Below, piece by piece: positions 1 to 12,300 of a stretch of 64,000 nt of DNA. Position numbers and translations under genes: made by a program. Location: the NCBI GenBank assembly GCA_008704415.1, contig VXIS01000089.1:81968-145967 (forward strand), read 5' to 3'. Numbering within the stretch: position 1 is the stretch's first letter; the number at the start of each line of letters is the position of its first letter. This DNA is from Sphaerosporella brunnea. Its lineage: Eukaryota; Ascomycota; Pezizomycetes; Pezizales; Pyronemataceae. The notes under the pieces were generated by a model. It did not search any database. It saw only the letters and a program-made list of their open reading frames with translations, and had not been told where the DNA came from.

Positions 1-1046
1 TGAACTCATGCGTATGCCCACCAACTGATCTTGGTTCTTTTACCTTTCCGCGCTGGCTCTGAATACGGGCTGGACGCGCACTGCTGGAGCACATATACAG
101 ACATTCCTGCCCTGGGGTTATTGGACGTTTGGGACGCGAGTTGCGGCCTTCAACGCGGAACGAATTGCAGCGGAGTCAACTCACTTCTCTCTAACGGCCG
201 TTTCTCATCATGATTCGAAAAACTTGACTGCCAGCGGCGACGGCTATCAACCGCAACGCAATAGGGTGTGGTCTTGTGAGTGCGGGGATCTTCAACTACA
301 ACTCCGCCCGCCTTCGAAACAAACAAACACCCGTGACTCGTAACCTCCCCTCCTCGCCTGCAGTTCCATGGCCACTAACTTAGGGTACATACACCTTCGA
401 AGCCCCACACCAAAGCAAACGAACTTATCTATAATTACATAATAATGCGTCGATCATACACAGGAATTTTCGGCTTTTAGGCTGGAAGGAAACGACTAGT
501 TAACCTGAATTATCCTTCAATTACTAAATACCTACTATTTCCCCGCATCTTATCCGGTTATTTCGGAGTTGATCGATATCGTGCTGCGATATCGTGACCG
601 CGGGTTTTGCGGGGAAGGTAGCTGTGGTATGTAGGCGGGGGAGTTTGTGTATGGGATGGAATAGCTAGCCGTACGTGTGCCGGCGTTGTGGAGGAAGGAG
701 CTCTTTTGAGGTGTGGGTTTTGCAATTGGCGTGAAGGAGAGTTTCAATTCCTTCTCACAAGCGTTTCGGTGGGCACCGTTGTGTTTCGCGAGCTGCAATT
801 GTGATGAATCTTAAGTCCGAAACGGTTGGAATTCGGAAATTCGCCCCGTTTACCGTTCGTTCGTTTCGCCGTGCCGTCCAACCAGCGTTCATCGTCGGTC
901 ACTCAGTGACGTGACCAATCCCCGACCGCGCTTTGTCTTGGCGCGTGAGGCTCGCGTGTGTGTAACCTAACTCAACCTCAAACTTCCAAGTTCCACTGTG
1001 TCTCGAACGAGAGAGCATCCCACGATCTCGACTTCCGCATCCTAAA
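1..1046. other. Intergenic / upstream region of EMC1
   Basis: No convincing gene is seen. The open frames here are short and lack family features. The last 100-200 bases before the ATG at 1047 presumably hold the EMC1 promoter and 5' leader, but I see no distinctive TATA or operator motif. Confidence 0.5.
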
Positions 1047-3935
1047 ATGCGTCTTTTATCACGATTATGGCTGCCATGCCTGATCCTAAACGTTGTATCG
1101 GTTCTTGCAATCTTCAAAGATGATGCCTACCACACCGACTGGCACATCCCTCTCATCGGCCCTTCGATCGCGGCTTCGACCTTCTTCCACCGCCCGAATG
1201 CTGAGTCTAGAGCTTCCCTGATCTACACTCTTACCACTCGCTCTATTCTTGCCGCAATCAACCCTAAAGATGGCGAGCTTGTATGGCGTCAACCGCTCGC
1301 TGAGTCAAACGGAACCGGCATTGCCTGCGGAGGTAACGGCATCATTGTGTCTGCGACCGGAAGTGCTGTTGCTAGCTTTGACGCCGCAAACGGAAGACTG
1401 TTCTGGGAAAACCAATTCTCGAGCAAGATTGTGGACTTGGGGGTCACCGCGACGAACGCGGTAGTTGTGCTCTTCGAGGATGGTGCCGTGAGGTTGCTCA
1501 AGGAACAAACAGGGGATGTTGCGTGGGAGTGGAATTTTGTAGACAGGTGTGTCCAGCGCGCGCAACAGCACAAGATCTGCTTCTAACGTTGTTTATGTGT
1601 GCTTAGCACGGACGTTCCGATTTCACTTCATGTCGCCGAGTCTACTGTCACTGTAGCCTTATCGCACATCTCTAAGCTACACCTCACTACTCTCTCCCTT
1701 GCTACAGGCAGAGAGGTGGGATCGCCCCTGTCGGTTGCTGGACATCCTGATATTCCTTCCACGCACCGAGCTCTTCACGGAGACGATGTCCTGAGCTGGA
1801 CCGAGAGATCCGGAAGTATCCTGAAATTCATGCCCTTGGCACCCACTCCCGCCCCGGCATTTGTGGATATTCCGCAGGATGTTATTGAGACTACCGTCGT
1901 AGCCCTGAAAGACCGGATCGCGGTACACTACAAGACCGGCGCCAATTCCTGGGTCGACATCTTCACCGTTGATGCCGGTACTGCGGTCAAGCACTATTCG
2001 CTCCAACCCAAGGCCGGCGCTCACAGTGCTATCTCTCTGAGCACCTCGGGAGACGTCACCTACCTGGTTTGGACCAGCACGGATGAGACTCTTCTTTATG
2101 ATACCAACCGCCCGGAGATTTTGGAGACCTACCCGCACCCTCAGGGCCAGAGCGTTAATGCCACGCTTGCTATCTCAGAAGTTGTTGCTCGCCTAGATGG
2201 CTCTTGGGCCATGCGTTCGTTCGTATCTTCTTGGGCGCTCGGATTTGTCGGAGACACACACCTTATCAGGAATGGTGAGATCGCATGGACTCGCCCAGAA
2301 TCCTTGTCATCGATCGTTGCTTCAACTTGGGTTGAGCTGCTTGACCCGACCACTGAAGGCATTGTTGAGGACCTCAACGTGGAAACCCACACGAGCATTG
2401 GGGCAGCGTATATCCATCGCGTTAAAAGGCATCTTAACGAGCTTGCCGAGTACGGTCCCGATTGGGTGAAGGCTCTTCCTCAAAGGATATACAACGCCTT
2501 CCTTAGCGTTGAAAACACGGAGAGTGAGCGAACAGGGAAGTGGAAAGACTTCTTTGGCTTCAGAAAATTTGCCGTCGTTGTCACCGCGGAGGGTGGTTTG
2601 GCGGCGATTGACGTTGGCAAGAACGGAGAAGTGGTCTGGAAAGCATCTCTCGTCTCGCCTCCCGTTAAGTTCGCCGGCATCTCAGGAATCTACGAGGTCC
2701 GTAAGGGGACCGTGGCGATCGTTGCTGCCGACGGTGAATACATCGAATATGATGCATTCGAGGGCAATGAGCTGCTCCGTGCAGAGTTGGGCGCACCTGC
2801 TTTAACCAGTGCCCTGGTGGACACGCCCTCGGAGACGAAGGCTGTCGTTGTGATCCTTGACAACGGCAAGTCGGTTGTGCTCCCCCCTAGCCCCGATCTC
2901 GGGCCGGTGTACTTGTCGATTAAGGAGTCTTCTCGGCTTGTCAAAGGCCTCCGGGTCACCGGCTTATCTCATCACCCCGAAACAACCTGGACATTTGTCC
3001 CACCTGCTTCCGAAGAGATTACATCCGTTGTTTCTCGCCCTGTCCACGACCCTGTTGCATCCATTGGTAGGGTTCTTGGCGACCGTTCGGTTATATACAA
3101 GTACCTGAACCAGCACCTCCTTGTCATCACCACCATCAATCCAACCCTTTCCACCGCATCAGTCTACATCCTTGATGCCGTTTCCGGCGCTGTGTTGCAC
3201 TCTGCCACCCACTCTGGCGTCGATACCTCCCAGCCAATCCGTGTCGGCGTTTCAGAGAACTGGGTAGTCTACAGCTACTTCGGCGACGACGACGTGGTCA
3301 GCACCCCCGGAGGCGCAGCCAAGGGCTACCACCTCGTCGTCTCCGAGCTTTACGAGAGCGAGTTCGCGAACGACCGCGGCAGCCTAGGCCAAGCCGCCAA
3401 CGTCTCCTCTCTCACAGGAGCCGGCAAGCCTTACGTGCTCTCGCAAAGCTACATCTTCCCCTCCCCGATCGAAGCGTTCGCAGTGTCGTCGACTAAGCAG
3501 GGCATCACTGCACGCGAGATCCTCATTCTCCTTCCGGGCACCGCTGGAATATATACGCTTCCCAAGCGCATCATTGATCCTCGACGTCCTGTCGGCCGCG
3601 AACCGGATAATGCAGAGAAGGAGGAAGGCTTGTTCCGGTACCAGCCCGTAATCGAAATTGATCCCAGATCTATTATCACCCATGAACGTAAGGTCCTCGG
3701 ACTCAAGAAGATGGAAACTACCCCTGCCGAGCTCGAGAGCACGTCAATCGTGTTTGCGTACGGCTTGGACTTGTTCGGAGCTCGGTTGGCCCCAAGCATG
3801 ACGTTTGATATGCTCGGAAAGGGCTTTGGAAAGATTCAGCTCGTCGGCACGGTTGTCGCACTGGCTATTGGTGCTGCAGTCGTGGCCCCTATGGTTAGGC
3901 GAAAACAGATCAATAGTCGATGGTCTGCTATGTAA
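1047..3935 (+). CDS. EMC1: ER membrane protein complex subunit 1 (EMC1)
   Basis: Two exons, 1047-1546 and 1607-3935, joined across a 60-nt intron (gtgtgt donor, ttctaac branch, cttag acceptor), give 942 residues, the usual size for fungal EMC1. The N-terminus is a signal peptide (MRLLSRLWLPCLILNVVSVL) followed by the FKDDAYHTDWHIP-type start of the luminal beta-propeller. The region after about residue 710 is the conserved EMC1 C-terminal (DUF1620) domain, with RPVGREP, RYQPVIEIDPRSIITHERKV and the FAYGLDLFGARLAPSMTFDMLG stretch. It ends in one membrane helix and a short basic tail. EMC1 is the largest luminal subunit of the ER membrane insertase, which inserts tail-anchored and polytopic membrane proteins. 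The frame is clean and the next gene is far away. Identification is from recognised family motifs; exon borders are from the sequence. Confidence 0.95.
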
Positions 3936-4842
3936 TTTAATGTCTCCGGCAAAATTCTTTTTCCCTTTTTTTTTTGTTGATGAAATATGATACACAACCT
4001 TTCGTTTATACCTGGGCGTAGAGGCGGGGAAATCTTTCTTTTTTTTTTGTTAGGTATGTCTTATGTCATGTATGATATGATAATCAAGGGAGGTTCTGTT
4101 GAATCTGTTCTGCTTTCACGATTGATGCAAAATAGGGTGTTTTTGTGGTTTGTTCACTTATTTATTCGTTTATCTGCAGCCCGGAATCCCTTTGTTGGAC
4201 TTCAGTCAGTGCGCTAGTATCGGCGCTGGTAATATGGTACACCACCAACACCTCCCGAAAGCAAAACTCCTTACAGAGTGGAACTTTGCAACAAAAGCGA
4301 CCAAATGATGTCCTCCTCACTTTTTCCTTTCTGCGGTGAGCGCTAAAAAATCTCTCGCACACCAGGTTTGTTCTGGGTTTTTTTCTTAAATAGCGGCGAA
4401 CGTAGGGCTCGAATGGGGCGAGGGGAACACCCTGGGCCGGGGAGGCGCGCCTGGTACTGCTTCCCTCCTTCCCCTCCTCTTCCCCTTCCTCTTTCTACAG
4501 CTTCACTTTCAAATTCTGCCTCCCCTCCCTCACTGACCCAATTCGCCTCGGCGGTGACAGCACCTTCGGGTGAAGGAAGCAGGTGCTGGGTTTCAGCTCC
4601 ATAGGATGTAGGTAGGTGCGACATAATGTTCTACCGCACCTCTTAGTTTCAATCTCAAGAATAGAGTACGACTCAGCGGCGATACCTTCAGGTGCGTGGT
4701 GCATCGTGGTATGTAGTCGAGGTTGTGTGTACTCCAGCGGCGTTGGGAGTGTTGCCGGACGGATTACATCATACTACTGAGCCACATTCGCGTATCACCA
4801 CCATGACTGAGTGGACCGGGGCGGCCCAACGAAGGGATGGCA

Positions 4843-4990
4843 TTTTGTTTTGTTTTGTTTTATCCGTATTGTATTCGGCCGCTTGCGGCCATGACATATA
4901 TAGAGAGAGGAGGCTGCGCTACACCTTAGGTCGAGGCCTACTACTGGTGCCTCCGGCCCCACTGAGGAAATGTGGCCAAAGAAATCGTAC
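4843..4990 (-). mobile_element. LINE 3'-end fragment (minus orientation)
   Basis: Read on the minus strand, this stretch matches the end of the LINE fragment at 44858-45412: tatgtcatggccgcaagcgg, then ccgaatacaata, then an A-rich tail built of AAAAC units (TTTTG repeats on the plus strand at about 4843-4861). Two copies sharing a 3' untranslated region and an A-rich terminus is what dead-on-arrival LINE insertions look like. Only the 3' end is present here; upstream similarity fades around 4990. Confidence 0.6.
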
Positions 4991-5469
4991 CCGGTGAGTG
5001 CTCGTGCCAAGGAAATTCGTACGTATCATGAAACGTACGTCAGAAGAAGACAAAGGAGAAAAGAAGGGCTGGCATTGATCGAGCGAGTGATTCGTTGTGA
5101 GTTTTGGGATTCGGAACGTTGCATATGTTCCAGCAAGCGTGCTGATGAAAGTAACGTTATAACTCCCATGGCCAACTAGCGTCTGTGTGACTGTATAATA
5201 CATAGCGGTGAGCCGCGCAGACTTACTTTACTTTGTGATATCTGTTGGTCTCTAACTATCCTCATCAAAAGGAAGTAAGCAGGTAGGTACTCACAAGGGT
5301 ACGTATGACATGAAATGGGGTTTCCCCATAATTTTTTATTATGAAGACTGCGATGGAGTGCTACCGTCAAGATACACTCGGGTTCTGTGGTATAGTAGGC
5401 CTTAATCTCGAGCTCAATCTGTCGACTTCCGAATACCCCTCCTACCTACTAAATATGTAAGGGCGCGTT

Positions 5470-5640
5470 TGGTTACCACTGGGGGCTCTATAGCGGCCAA
5501 ATAGATCGATGTTCTGTAGCAAAGAGCAGCCACCTATAGACCCAATTGAGAGAACAGGTCGAAGCTTTTGAGGTAATTGTTGATAGGTAATTGTTCTATT
5601 CGGCCCCTACAGAGCAACAGGAAGGCTTCCACTATTATTG
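5470..5640. mobile_element. Degenerate palindromic MITE (family C, copy 1)
   Basis: The arm around 5489-5540 (gcggccaaatagatcgatgt, then tctgtagcaaagagcagcca) closely resembles the reverse complement of 26112-26157. The other arm near 5600-5620 (ttctattcggcccctacaga) mirrors it imperfectly. It is therefore a second, more decayed copy of the element delimited at 25989-26176. Its ends cannot be placed exactly. Confidence 0.45.
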
Positions 5641-7449
5641 GGGGGTCAGACTAAGATTTGTAGCTTCCAGGACCCTGAGGATGGCTTTGACGCAATCTTG
5701 TTGGTTGGTGATCCAGCAGCCCAGAAAACCGCGCCGTGAGGCTGGGCCTCTAACCATGCTCTCCGTTCTTGATGAACGACAGGTATCGTCTGGAAGGCCA
5801 CATGGACGGCGGTTTGGAGGGCCAGGAAGGCATAGAGTACAGCGAACGCCAGGTCCCCGGCCTCACATCATCAAACTCTTCGTCGTTCCTTGAGTAGCTA
5901 TAGTTCTGTTTGGGGTTGATATCACCGGCCAGATTATACTTTGTGGTACATAGAAATGGTGTTCGAGCCGCTTGAGCTTGCAACCCTTACTCAACTCGGT
6001 GGCTTCAGCGATTGCCAGTGGGTAACTTCTTGGGTATTATGTACCCATTGACCGTTGGGAGGTTCCCGTCATTGCGTGAATTCACTTTGGTAGCTTTTCC
6101 ATTTTTCAGGAGATCGACATCTAAAGAGAGTCGACTTAACCTGTGTAGCAGTTAAACGGTTAGCAGCTAGGTCTAGAAGGTAGTTGGAACTATTAACACT
6201 CACTTCAACAATCGCTGTCCCCCTCCTCCTCCTTATTCTTTTCGCCCTCCTCCAGAGGGTTGTCCGGAGCAGGCTCCATCCCGCTGTGGCGGCGAAGGAC
6301 TCAAACATCGCTACAGTCACTCAAACCTCACACTAGCCATTGCTCGCCATAAGCCCTATCTGGTCGGCTTTGTCCCGATTAATAATTTAATATTGTTGGA
6401 TATCTCCCCTTCTTAGTCCACAAACAGTAAATAATCGACATTTTTCTGGCTGGAGGGCCAAAATCCACAACAACAAGATTCACAACAACAGTCATAGCAT
6501 TGTGCTTGGGATTCAGCCGCTGTCGACAACTTCGGAGCAGAGTGACAAATCTGTCCCCAAGACTGGACAAGTCGCTTGTACATAGTCATCACTGAGGTAA
6601 TGACACAAACACAGACTGTCTTTGCGACCTCGGCGGTGGTTGTTGAGGCTACCAGCACGTTTAGCCAGCAAGTGCATCAGCATTACCACCAATGCCTTCA
6701 ACCGACCGACATCAGCCCAGCAACGTCCGCAGCTTCCCCAACCACCACCACCACGCTGCCTACAGCCACAAAACGCTTTCATCAGACCTACTCTCCCCTA
6801 GCGGGCGTTTTATTGGTTCTCGATTCCTGCTCTGGCCATTACGCTGTTTTTATGCGAGCTGTATCTCGTTTCGGCTGCAGGCACGAGCCAGACGAACATG
6901 CTACTGAAGACACCCGTTCACCGAAGTCGAACCCACTTCAAGCCCGGCAAAAAAGCCTAAAGGAAAATACCAAGCACTACACGCTTCCACCGTATCCCAT
7001 CTACGCCACCTCCAGAGAATAGACAGGGACACGTGGTTGAATGGAGTGATATATTGTGATTATAATGCGTACAACTTGAAGTTAATGTCCTCGACACCCT
7101 TTGAGTCCGCCTCCTAATCCTTCCAACAAAACCACTCATTGCTATTCAAACACTGAATAGCGGGCACTAAAACAGCCACCAATTTAAACAGTTCCGTGAA
7201 GCACATGCTCCGTCAACCAGTAGCAGACACTTACCAACACTCCAGTACCCACAATGACAGAATTTGTCGTACAAGATTTACGACAAACACCAGCTCTGTT
7301 ACTTGGACACGATTTCTTGAATATTTGCAAGCGCAAATTGAAAACCAACTGCGGATTTACACATTCCCAGTATCATATCAGACCAATAGCGTCAAGGAGA
7401 GTTATCTCAAGAGTTTGACGAAGGGAACCGAGGAGTACAATGATTATAA

Positions 7450-8180
7450 CAATTGCAAGGCGGTCAGTCATCAGTGCAATCAAAAACTACAGATCCAGAG
7501 CAGGAACCTTGTTCACTGTAATATGGACCCCGTGGCCGACAACAAGACTCAACAACCTCCAGGGGATATTCCAAGCACTGCCACTCTGCGACTGACCTCT
7601 CGCAGTCGCAGATGTGCAACTGTGATGTCGTGGACAAGATCTCGTATCGCAACACCGGCTCTGCTCTGGGCTCGCTCCAGGCGCTGGATTTTACGAACGA
7701 GGGCTATGTGTTTTTGCACCCGACCACCGGAGTCCCGTTGAGTGAACACTACCCGATGGCACCTCCTGATCGTGGAACGAGAGTGGAGACACTTTGAGGC
7801 TTTCGGATGTGGGTTGGTGGGCCGCACAGTGATTATTACAACGACGTGCCCGCGCTCCTTGCGGCAGGTAAGACCACGCCCACGATCACGACACTTACCC
7901 TGGCGTGCGGTAATAGGCTGGATCGAATTACTGCCGCTTATGATAGCATCTCGACCATCACGCATGGTGGCACGGGTGGTACCGCTGTCAGTCTCACTCT
8001 CGCAAGTGGGGAGACGATCACTACGGTTCTGGCACGCTCGGGACAGAAGGATGGGCAAACCAGAGTGTTATGTGAAGATCACTACTAGCGGACGGATCCT
8101 GGCAGCGGGAACTACCACTAGCGATTGCACCACTCTGACAGCACCTGCAGCTGGTACGCGTGTGGTTGGGATCTGGTGAC
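7450..8180 (+). pseudogene. Jacalin-like lectin domain protein, decayed
   Basis: One reading frame (codon starts at 7519, 7612 and 7807) encodes a protein-like stretch with Cys motifs (GYSKHCHSATDLSQSQ, MCNCDVVDKISYRNTG). It then runs into a jacalin-type beta-prism repeat: GGPHSDYYNDVPAL, ITTLTLACGNRLDRI, THGGTGGTAVSLTLASGE. The frame is broken by TAA at 7519-7521 and TGA at 7798-7800. Near 8066 it shifts one frame, and the conserved end continues as YVKITTSGRILAAGTTTSDC to a stop at 8177-8179. Both stops are one C-to-T change from sense codons (CAA, CGA). Jacalin domains bind sugars. This copy cannot make the whole protein unless an unusual splicing pattern exists. Family assignment is from the repeated GG...L-S-GE motif pattern. 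Confidence 0.7.
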
Positions 8181-8585
8181 GAGGTTGATCGGATGGGTGT
8201 TGTTTGGGGGTAGACAAGGCGTCGAATAGAGCTAGGGTATGTGGAATGCTCTCTTGAATGCTATCTTGAATGGATAAGACCATTGATACTGAGAAAGCAC
8301 GAGCTTCTGTGTGATATTTTACTTGGCTCGCTGGGTATCGATGGCGTCTGTGTTCTCTGCGCATGCGCATGCTGGTGGCAGATCGGCTGTTGCAGGCTTC
8401 ACAGACCGATATTGGGTTCGGCCAACCCGGTCCAGTCAAAAGATGCTCAACGCGTGTGCTACGGGATTGTCTTGATTGGACTCCTCGTATTCGACGTCCA
8501 ATCCCTGTTCGCCCAAGGCTGACCGTGGACTCCGCCTCAACGATCGTCCTTGGGATCTCCCGTTGAAAAACACATGCAATGGAAG

Positions 8586-8600
8586 GCAGGGCTATAAAAC
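8586..8600 (+). promoter_or_regulatory. TATA-like box upstream of the 8667 gene
   Basis: The motif gctataaaac lies about 70-80 bases upstream of the ATG at 8667, a plausible position for a TATA element. No other promoter sign is visible. Confidence 0.35.
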
Positions 8601-8666
8601 TCCCACAGCCTCGCCGCCACCGCAATTGCGATCTCAGCAATGAGCGCAACCGCAAGCTGAGCAAAA

Positions 8667-9992
8667 ATGTTGTCGTCGTCGTCGTCGTCGTCGCTGCAGC
8701 CTAACGCCTCTCCTATCCCCAGAATCACCGTGCAGCCGCCGACGCCCAGTCCGGATGTTGCCCTGCGCCCGAACTCAGCAGAAGCATCACCGTCAACTGT
8801 CTACCACATCTACACGACCGGGGCGGCGCAGCAAAACTGGGTTCTGCATACCACTCCGGACCGCGAATTACGCACGCTGCGCCCCGGGGCCAAAATCGTT
8901 GACCCGAGCACAAGATGCTGCTGCTCGAAGAAGAAGAAAAAACAGCTTACGCAGCAACCTAAGCGGGACGAAATTGTGTTGGACGACCCGGACTCGGATC
9001 CCCGCCAGCCGAGCTACTATATGCACACGCCGAGGATCTGCGGGAAGTCCCCGCCGCAAACGATAAGGTTGGGCGGCAAGGGAGATGGCGTCGTGTGCCT
9101 CTTCAAAAGCACCTTCTTCTGGCGGCGGTGGAAGATCGATTTTGTGGTGCCCGAGAAGAAGGAGCGATGGTGGCGGCGGAATAGGAAACCCGCAAAGGAG
9201 AAGGAGTGTGCACTGGAAGAGAAGTCGGTAAGAATCGACAGTGGCTTTGCCGAAGCGGATCAGGAGCCATCCACAACAACAGCAACAACAACAACAGCGC
9301 CACAGACGGAGGTAGGGAATTACACCTCCCTCAATGCGCCAGGCGTAGTCGATGGCCGCGGCGTTGTGGCCGCACACTATCCCCTCCGCTCCTTTGGCCT
9401 ACTGGGTGAAACGGGCCGCAACTATGTCCGACAGCAATCACGGAACAAGAAGGAAAAAGAACCGATTCCCTCCTCCTCATCCTCCCCCAGCAAGCCCATC
9501 TACCCGGCACACCTCACCCCGTCGCAGTCCCAGCTGGTAATGCACTGGAACGGCTGGTGGACGCGCGAATACTGCTTCCGATACGGTGACATCGAGTTCC
9601 GTTGGCGCGGCACCTCCACGGTTTCCGACGAGCGGAAATTCTGGGGTCGTTGGAGCCGCTTCAACCACTTGAAGCTCATCGCATGCCTCCCAATAGACGA
9701 CGCCTCAAGCGCGGTTTCGTCCGCGCACCTTGCGAAGGGGAAGCGAGAGGTCGAGGTTGTTAAATACACTAGCATCTGGGCCAAGCGGAAGGTGGGGAGG
9801 TTGGAGTTAATGGAGGCTGCCCTGGAGGAATGCTGTCCGAATGATGCGATCGAAAGGGAGAGGTTGAGGCATGTGGTCGTTTCTACAGCGCTGTGCATGA
9901 TCTCGGGCGAGAAGCAGAAGAGGCAGACTATTAGGGAGATTATCTTGACGTTGATTAGCGCGGGACAGGATGGGGCTACGTCTGGGGGATAG
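8667..9992 (+). CDS. Conserved hypothetical protein, possibly tubby/LURP-like fold
   Basis: An intronless frame of 441 codons starts at the first ATG (serine run encoded by tcg repeats). The N-terminal 200 residues alternate low-complexity stretches with ordered segments: TVYHIYTTGAAQQNW, then GDGVVCLFKSTFFWRRWKIDF. Later come a Thr-rich linker and a second ordered block: HWNGWWTREYCFRYGDIEFRWRGTSTV, FNHLKLIACLP, VKYTSIWAKRKVGRLELM. Two strand-rich blocks with FWRRW and FRWRGT motifs resemble fungal proteins annotated with a tubby-C-terminal-like domain; that is my inference and is weak. A basic CCCSKKKKK cluster and many dibasic sites occur in the middle. No catalytic motif, signal peptide or membrane helix is seen. 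The length and absence of stops over 1.3 kb argue that it is real. Confidence 0.7.
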   Translation: MLSSSSSSSLQPNASPIPRITVQPPTPSPDVALRPNSAEASPSTVYHIYTTGAAQQNWVLHTTPDRELRTLRPGAKIVDPSTRCCCSKKKKKQLTQQPKRDEIVLDDPDSDPRQPSYYMHTPRICGKSPPQTIRLGGKGDGVVCLFKSTFFWRRWKIDFVVPEKKERWWRRNRKPAKEKECALEEKSVRIDSGFAEADQEPSTTTATTTTAPQTEVGNYTSLNAPGVVDGRGVVAAHYPLRSFGLLGETGRNYVRQQSRNKKEKEPIPSSSSSPSKPIYPAHLTPSQSQLVMHWNGWWTREYCFRYGDIEFRWRGTSTVSDERKFWGRWSRFNHLKLIACLPIDDASSAVSSAHLAKGKREVEVVKYTSIWAKRKVGRLELMEAALEECCPNDAIERERLRHVVVSTALCMISGEKQKRQTIREIILTLISAGQDGATSGG

Positions 9993-11220
9993 TTAAATGT
10001 GGCGTAATATCGATGTAGAGAGTTTCAACGGCTGTAGTCTTTCCAGTTGACCATGATCAAGTCTGAGGGCATCGAGAACCACTGGTGGAGTGATACAAAC
10101 TACAAGCGCTCGGGGTGCGGCCAACCACGAGTCCCCCAATCTTATTTTCACTCGCTCTTCCCCTTACTCTTCCACTTCCTCCTCTGTTGCACTTACTCTT
10201 CGACTTCCTCTTGCACTTCCTTACGGAGCGAACCAATAGTTTAGAGCGTCCCTTTCACGGGGAGAAAAAACAAATACTTAGAGGTACTGTAGCGAGCAGT
10301 GAGGCTCGAACGTCAGCAGTCAGCACGGGAGTCCGTTCGTTATCTGTTGTGGTCAGGGAGAAGGTGCGTTCGTTAGCAAACGGGTGTCAGTACCTAAGTC
10401 TGGGCGCGAGTGCTGTGGAGTGACGCAAAGAAACGCTCAATCAGCGAGCTTTTGGTCACGACCAAGGTCCGACGGCCACCAATCGCACCGTAAATCCCCT
10501 CCAAATTAGCAGAATCTAGAGAGTTGCTAACATACAGTGTGTTTGAAGAAGAAAAAAGAACATCTACAGAAGATAGATACCACCTCAGCCCGTTCGTTAC
10601 TTGGGAACTGTCAGTTTCGCCCGTTCGTTAATAAAAAACGTGTCTCGGCGGTCAGCAACGGAATCTCGTTCGAACCTCACTGCTCGCTACAGTACTCGAG
10701 TAGGTACTTGCATGGCTTTAGATTCTAAGGGACCACTTAGTAGGTACTTACTCGCATAGCTGACTCAGCGAGGTGCACTATGTTTGCTGCCAGGGTCATC
10801 ATCGGATCATCTCGACTTATCTTTCAGATCATCCAGGATATCGGGCCGATCATCATGGATAAGTGCACGTTTTCGCGATTATGTTCAATCTGGTGGTATT
10901 TCAGTTTATCTCGCCATGATCCACTGTGATCCTTCAGCGATAGGAGGTTACCCGCTGAGCTCAGTTCCTCTCAATCCACCTCATTCAAGATCTTCATCTT
11001 TCGCCAGGCCTGAAAAACGGCTGTTCTGCTCATACCTATCGAGAGTCCAAACCGCTGTTCCCTTGGTGATGACTAATAGCTGACATCTTACAATCGGTAT
11101 GTGATGGCACCGACAAGGATCCTCATCGCCTCGACAGTTTCCCCCTTTCTCCGCTTTACGATTTCACAGAATCAGTTCAACGCAAGCACCCATTGACGCT
11201 ATATTGGACAAAATAAAACC
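9993..11220. other. Intergenic spacer
   Basis: No gene is supportable. Recurrent short words (taggtac, gatcatc) are present, and the longest open frame (10115-10423) is low in information. The last bases upstream of 11221 are A-rich (ggacaaaataaaaccATG), a favourable start context for the next gene. Confidence 0.45.
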
Positions 11221-12300
11221 ATGAGTTCAAGCTCTCAAGTTTCGCCAGCTGCTCCAAAGCGCGGCCGGCCAAAGAAGAACGAGACGGAGGAGGAACGGCG
11301 CACTCGCGAGTACCTGTCGCGGCAGAAAAGGCTTGCATACATGGCAACGTTCAATGCTCGGATCAGGGAAAGAGCGGCTGGGAGGAGAAGTGCAGCAAGC
11401 ACGATGGCAGTCGCCTGCGGCAGCGAACATGCGACTTCCCTGGCAGGCGATGAGCAGTCGGACTTGGCCGGCATTGCCACTGCGAGCGATTCGGCGCCGC
11501 CAGTCGAGTCGGATGAAGCGTCGGCGGCACAATCGCAACAACTGGCAATGGACAAGTGGATTGTCTTGACAGAGGCCGCTGAGGAGACACAGGAAGCGAA
11601 GCGCCAGGCAAATAAAGATGAGGTGAGAACCCCCAACACTCGCGAGTGGTTAATAGCAGCTGGAGGGACCCCTGACCCTCGCGACATGGAGTAGCTAACA
11701 GCTAGATGATGCTAATTGAGAGATCGACGACAGGACAAGCACAAGGCTTCTGAGGCTTTCAAAGTGCGCGAGCTGACGAAGGGAATGTTGATGAGAAACC
11801 AGTTGTTGAGACAAGCCCAAATCACCGGAGAGGAAGAGGAATATAATAACGAAGAGGAGGACTTCGAGGATGATGACACTGTGACTCAGGCCTCCGATGG
11901 CGAAGAGAAGGGCGGAGATGAGGTGCTGTCCACTGCATCTAGGAAAAGAAAGGACCTCAGCACGGCTCCGGGCCCTCAGGCTGCTAGCCAGTCAGCAGTT
12001 GGAAATCTCTGTCCTGCCGAGCCAAAGAAGAGGATCACAGACCGCATCCTCACAAGTATGAAGGCGAGTGATAGAGAATTCATTGCCGCATTGCAAGCTA
12101 TCGAAGATCGCAAGATGGACCGGCTTGAGAGAATTTTCACTGCCAATGCCCGTGCTACTGCTACTGCTCAAGCTCTGGCTTCTCCTAGTGCTAGCCAGCA
12201 GTCACCGGTGGATGTAAGTAATGCTCAGTTGGAGCAAAGAATGGCATCTATTGAGGATAAATTGGACCTTCTGATAGATCTGTTGAAGAATGGCTCGTAA
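11221..12300 (+). CDS. AT-hook / acidic / coiled-coil protein, probably transposon-associated
   Basis: Two frames join cleanly: exon 11221-11622, a 111-nt intron (gtgagaac donor, gctaat branch, cgacag acceptor), then exon 11734-12300, giving 322 residues. The N-terminus carries KRGRPKK, an AT-hook-like DNA-binding motif, then a basic segment (ERRTREYLSRQKRLAYMATF). The middle is acidic (EEEEYNNEEEDFEDDD) and is followed by a basic NLS-like SRKRKD. The C-terminus is an amphipathic coiled coil (AIEDRKMDRLERIF; LEQRMASIEDKLDLLIDLLK). A Harbinger transposase relic lies just downstream in the opposite orientation. Harbinger elements usually carry a second, DNA-binding gene, so this could be that partner; this is inference. 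No Myb/SANT signature is obvious. An unspliced reading would stop at 11694 and lose the second half. Confidence 0.6.

Larger units (their letters stand above)
3936..7449. other. Gene-poor spacer with mobile-element traces
   Basis: About 3.5 kb without a supportable protein gene. It contains a LINE 3'-end fragment on the minus strand (about 4843-4990) and a degenerate palindromic element (about 5470-5640), both listed separately. The remaining open frames are short and lack recognisable domains. Confidence 0.5.
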
